Positions 61,914 through 64,000 of a stretch of 64,000 nucleotides of DNA are shown piece after piece. The stretch is from the NCBI GenBank assembly GCA_011947345.1, contig JAAVTG010000265.1:1-64000 (forward strand). The letters run 5' to 3'. How positions within the stretch are numbered: position 1 is the first letter of the stretch; every line of letters starts with the position of its first letter. A program made the translations under genes and the position numbers. This stretch comes from Phytophthora quininea. Taxonomy: Eukaryota; Oomycota; Peronosporomycetes; Peronosporales; Peronosporaceae. A model generated the notes under the pieces. It saw only the letters and a list, made by a program, of their open reading frames with translations, had not been told where the DNA came from and did not search any database.

Positions 61914-64000
61914 CTTCAGGTGTTGCAGACGAGGTGGGAATTCAGCACTGTTCGACTGACTTGGTGTTTGTATAGTATTTGGGATGAAATGATAGCGCCA
62001 TTTGATTAATTTAGTAGTTCCAAAATATAATTTTGAAAAACTCCTATTTACCCAAAAAAGTACAAATACATTGTTTTTATTGTGAGGGAAAGAAGTGCTG
62101 ATAAGCTCAGCCCAACAGAGATTAATTAGCGTTCTGTCGTTTCATCCGCAGGGCAAATATGCTTAGTCAATTTCAATCTCACAGAAGCGATGGCAAAAAG
62201 ACATAAAGCTGTCATGCCTTTGAGGACAATTTGACTCGGGTACTGAGCAAATGACGCTGCTGCGAAGCAGGTGCGCTAGTTGCAGTGCCTCAAACATCAC
62301 AAAATTGTTATTCTTTATTTCAAACTAAAACCTTTAACCCAGCCTTCGGGTAGCCCTAGCTACGGCCGATTTATTTTATCTGCATCTGTTGCACGGACAA
62401 TAACCTCGCCATCGTGAAACATCATCGCATTGTCAACATTATGGCGCCGTTGCAAAGAAAGTGCATGTATATCTGACACAATTCGGGGTTGTCGTCTTGG
62501 TGCCACCACGGCATTGCGAGTGGTCAAATCAATCCCAAGAAAACTATACAGGGTAGGTAATCTGTTTTGAAAATCTCCGCGTGTGTCTGGTCATGTTTGC
62601 GTTGTTTATTATAGTCGCGACGCACTTGGCAGTACGCCAGTACCTTGCTGGCCTTGATGACGCACGGGCGCTGACAACCTGTCCCCCATCAGCATCGTGT
62701 GCATCACTACTTCAAGAATGATTAGCTCCGTTCGTAGCAATATGGGTGTGTTGATGTGATATTACAGAGAACCGATCGTGATACTTGACATTTCGCTAAA
62801 CATACCCTAGGTGGAAGCGACCTCCATGACGTGGTGAATCTGTTCCTGAAAAATGGTCGGGTGCCGGAACTATTGGAAAAACAGTGTTTTATTCACAGCA
62901 ATACAAAAACTAATGTTGCATTAGCACTCTCCTCTGTATATCTCGTGAATAAAAATTGTGCTGCAAACAACAGGGGGATTGAAAACGCTGCGCTTGACGA
63001 CAACAGCATTCCCAGCGGTGGGAAATTTTCGTTCCGATAGCACGGACGTTGTAAAGCGCGTTCCATTGTCGCTCCACTACTTTGGGGGTTAATATCATCG
63101 CTAATTGTAGCAGCAACGGTTACAAAGTTGTCAACCTTGTACTGACACTGAAATCGGATATTTAGTCGGGTAGAGCTTCAGTTATATGTCTGGACACTCA
63201 TCAAGACGCTGATTCTCAAACATTTCTGCGCGTATGCCAGCTTTCACTTGTTTTCTTATTCCTGGCAACAGGTGAGTCGGGGTTCGTCTTTTGATGGTGG
63301 TGGGGCAGCGTCGAAAGGTGCATTTCAATTTCGACAGCAGGCCACCAGAAGCTGCTTGGCTGTTATTTTATTCGACTCATGAAACAGCCTAGTATCCGTC
63401 AGGCGAGGGTCCAGTAACACGCCCAACCACATTGCAACGGGTCCGCAATTCTCTCTCGGTCGAGACCTCCTTTTAACCACATCCGAATGCGTGATGGCCC
63501 GTCATCGATCTCGCGTGCGGATTCGGATGGTGTGGGTTACCTGTCTTCTACTCAATCACCATTAGCCGTTGTACGCCCATGGAATAAGCTCAGCCAACCA
63601 CTGATAACGTGTGGTGAGACAACCGCACGTGCATCGATTTTGACGCTCGATCCACGCAAAGCTGTCGTTTTGGCGAGTGATGACCACACGTACTGTATGG
63701 CGTTGCCGTTTTTCTTGTTATAACAGTCATCGATGGTTATACTGTATAGCTTCGTGGGTATATCCACTATTCTTGAAGATGCTAGTATCTGGGATATTCA
63801 GTGTTTATCGATACCATATTTCGGTAAGAAATTCCGTCAATGCCTGATGATCTGTTTTGTAGTGTAGAGGTGACTCACGTGGTTACACCGGTCTGCCGCT
63901 ATTGCAAGCGAGATTGATCATCGTTTCTACAAATATTTCTTGAGCTCATAACATGCGCACATAGAAGTTGGGCACGTCTCAATGATCCAGTTGTGTTCCA
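61914..64000. other. Gene-poor end of the window
   Basis: No gene I can support firmly. A 60-residue minus-strand ORF at about 62548-62360 reads DLTTRNAVVAPRRQPRIVSD and ends in TAG; it has protein-like codon use but no known family. Small ORFs at 62831-63040 (+), 63487-63723 (+) and 63767-63552 (-) are unconvincing. Confidence 0.4.

Noticed and set aside
1..64000. tRNA, rRNA and CRISPR features
   Set aside because: No cloverleaf-type A/B box pairs, rRNA-like conserved stretches or regularly spaced direct repeats of CRISPR type were seen by eye. A tRNA scan would be decisive.

Overview
This window looks like repeat-rich nuclear DNA from an oomycete, most likely Phytophthora or another Peronosporales. 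The evidence is three Crinkler (CRN)-type effector loci carrying LFLAK and HVLV motif variants, spliceosomal introns of about 53-93 bp with GT..AG ends, very short intergenic spacers, and oomycete-style domain combinations (START-FYVE-GAF, chromodomain fusions). I see no rRNA, tRNA, CRISPR or prokaryotic operon signals.

Layout. 1-6490 is a graveyard of minus-strand fragments: a hAT transposase, a Tc1/mariner transposase, a P-loop fragment, a second hAT and a truncated CRN header. 6556-12854 is a gene island: an unrecognised acidic protein, a MYND/methyltransferase protein, a basic nuclear-looking protein, a protein with a tandemly duplicated Tudor-knot module, and a GST-like protein. 13231-15029 is a CRN with a kinase-like C-terminus that lacks catalytic residues. 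15313-21719 is an unknown ORF cut in two by a complete Ty3/gypsy retrotransposon (15871-21208) with apparently identical LTRs and a GGCTC target duplication. 21899-25302 holds two related pogo-like transposons 48 bp apart. 26040-28000 is gene-poor. 28095-35800 has a third hAT, a chromodomain/cysteine-protease-like protein and a decayed Ty1/copia element.

36414-45175 is a second gene island: a WW-LRR-TPR protein, spliceosomal SNRNP27, a psq/CENP-B-type DNA-binding protein, a CRN with an HNH-like C-terminus and a Myb/SANT-like protein. 45200-48920 holds fragments and a zinc-finger protein of unknown role. 48922-55557 is a Helitron. 56033-57413 is a headless PIF/Harbinger element and a short-repeat array. 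57805-61913 has three minus-strand housekeeping-type genes: a DHHC palmitoyltransferase, a START-FYVE-GAF protein and a PDZ protein. 61914-64000 is almost empty.

Reading caution. Many otherwise well-preserved ORFs, including conserved genes and the apparently young retrotransposon, are broken by single-base frame changes, mostly at homopolymers and mostly losses. Assembly indels are therefore a serious alternative to pseudogenisation throughout, and most coordinates of multi-frame genes are envelopes, not clean CDS. Frames and introns were worked out by hand; no homology search was run.
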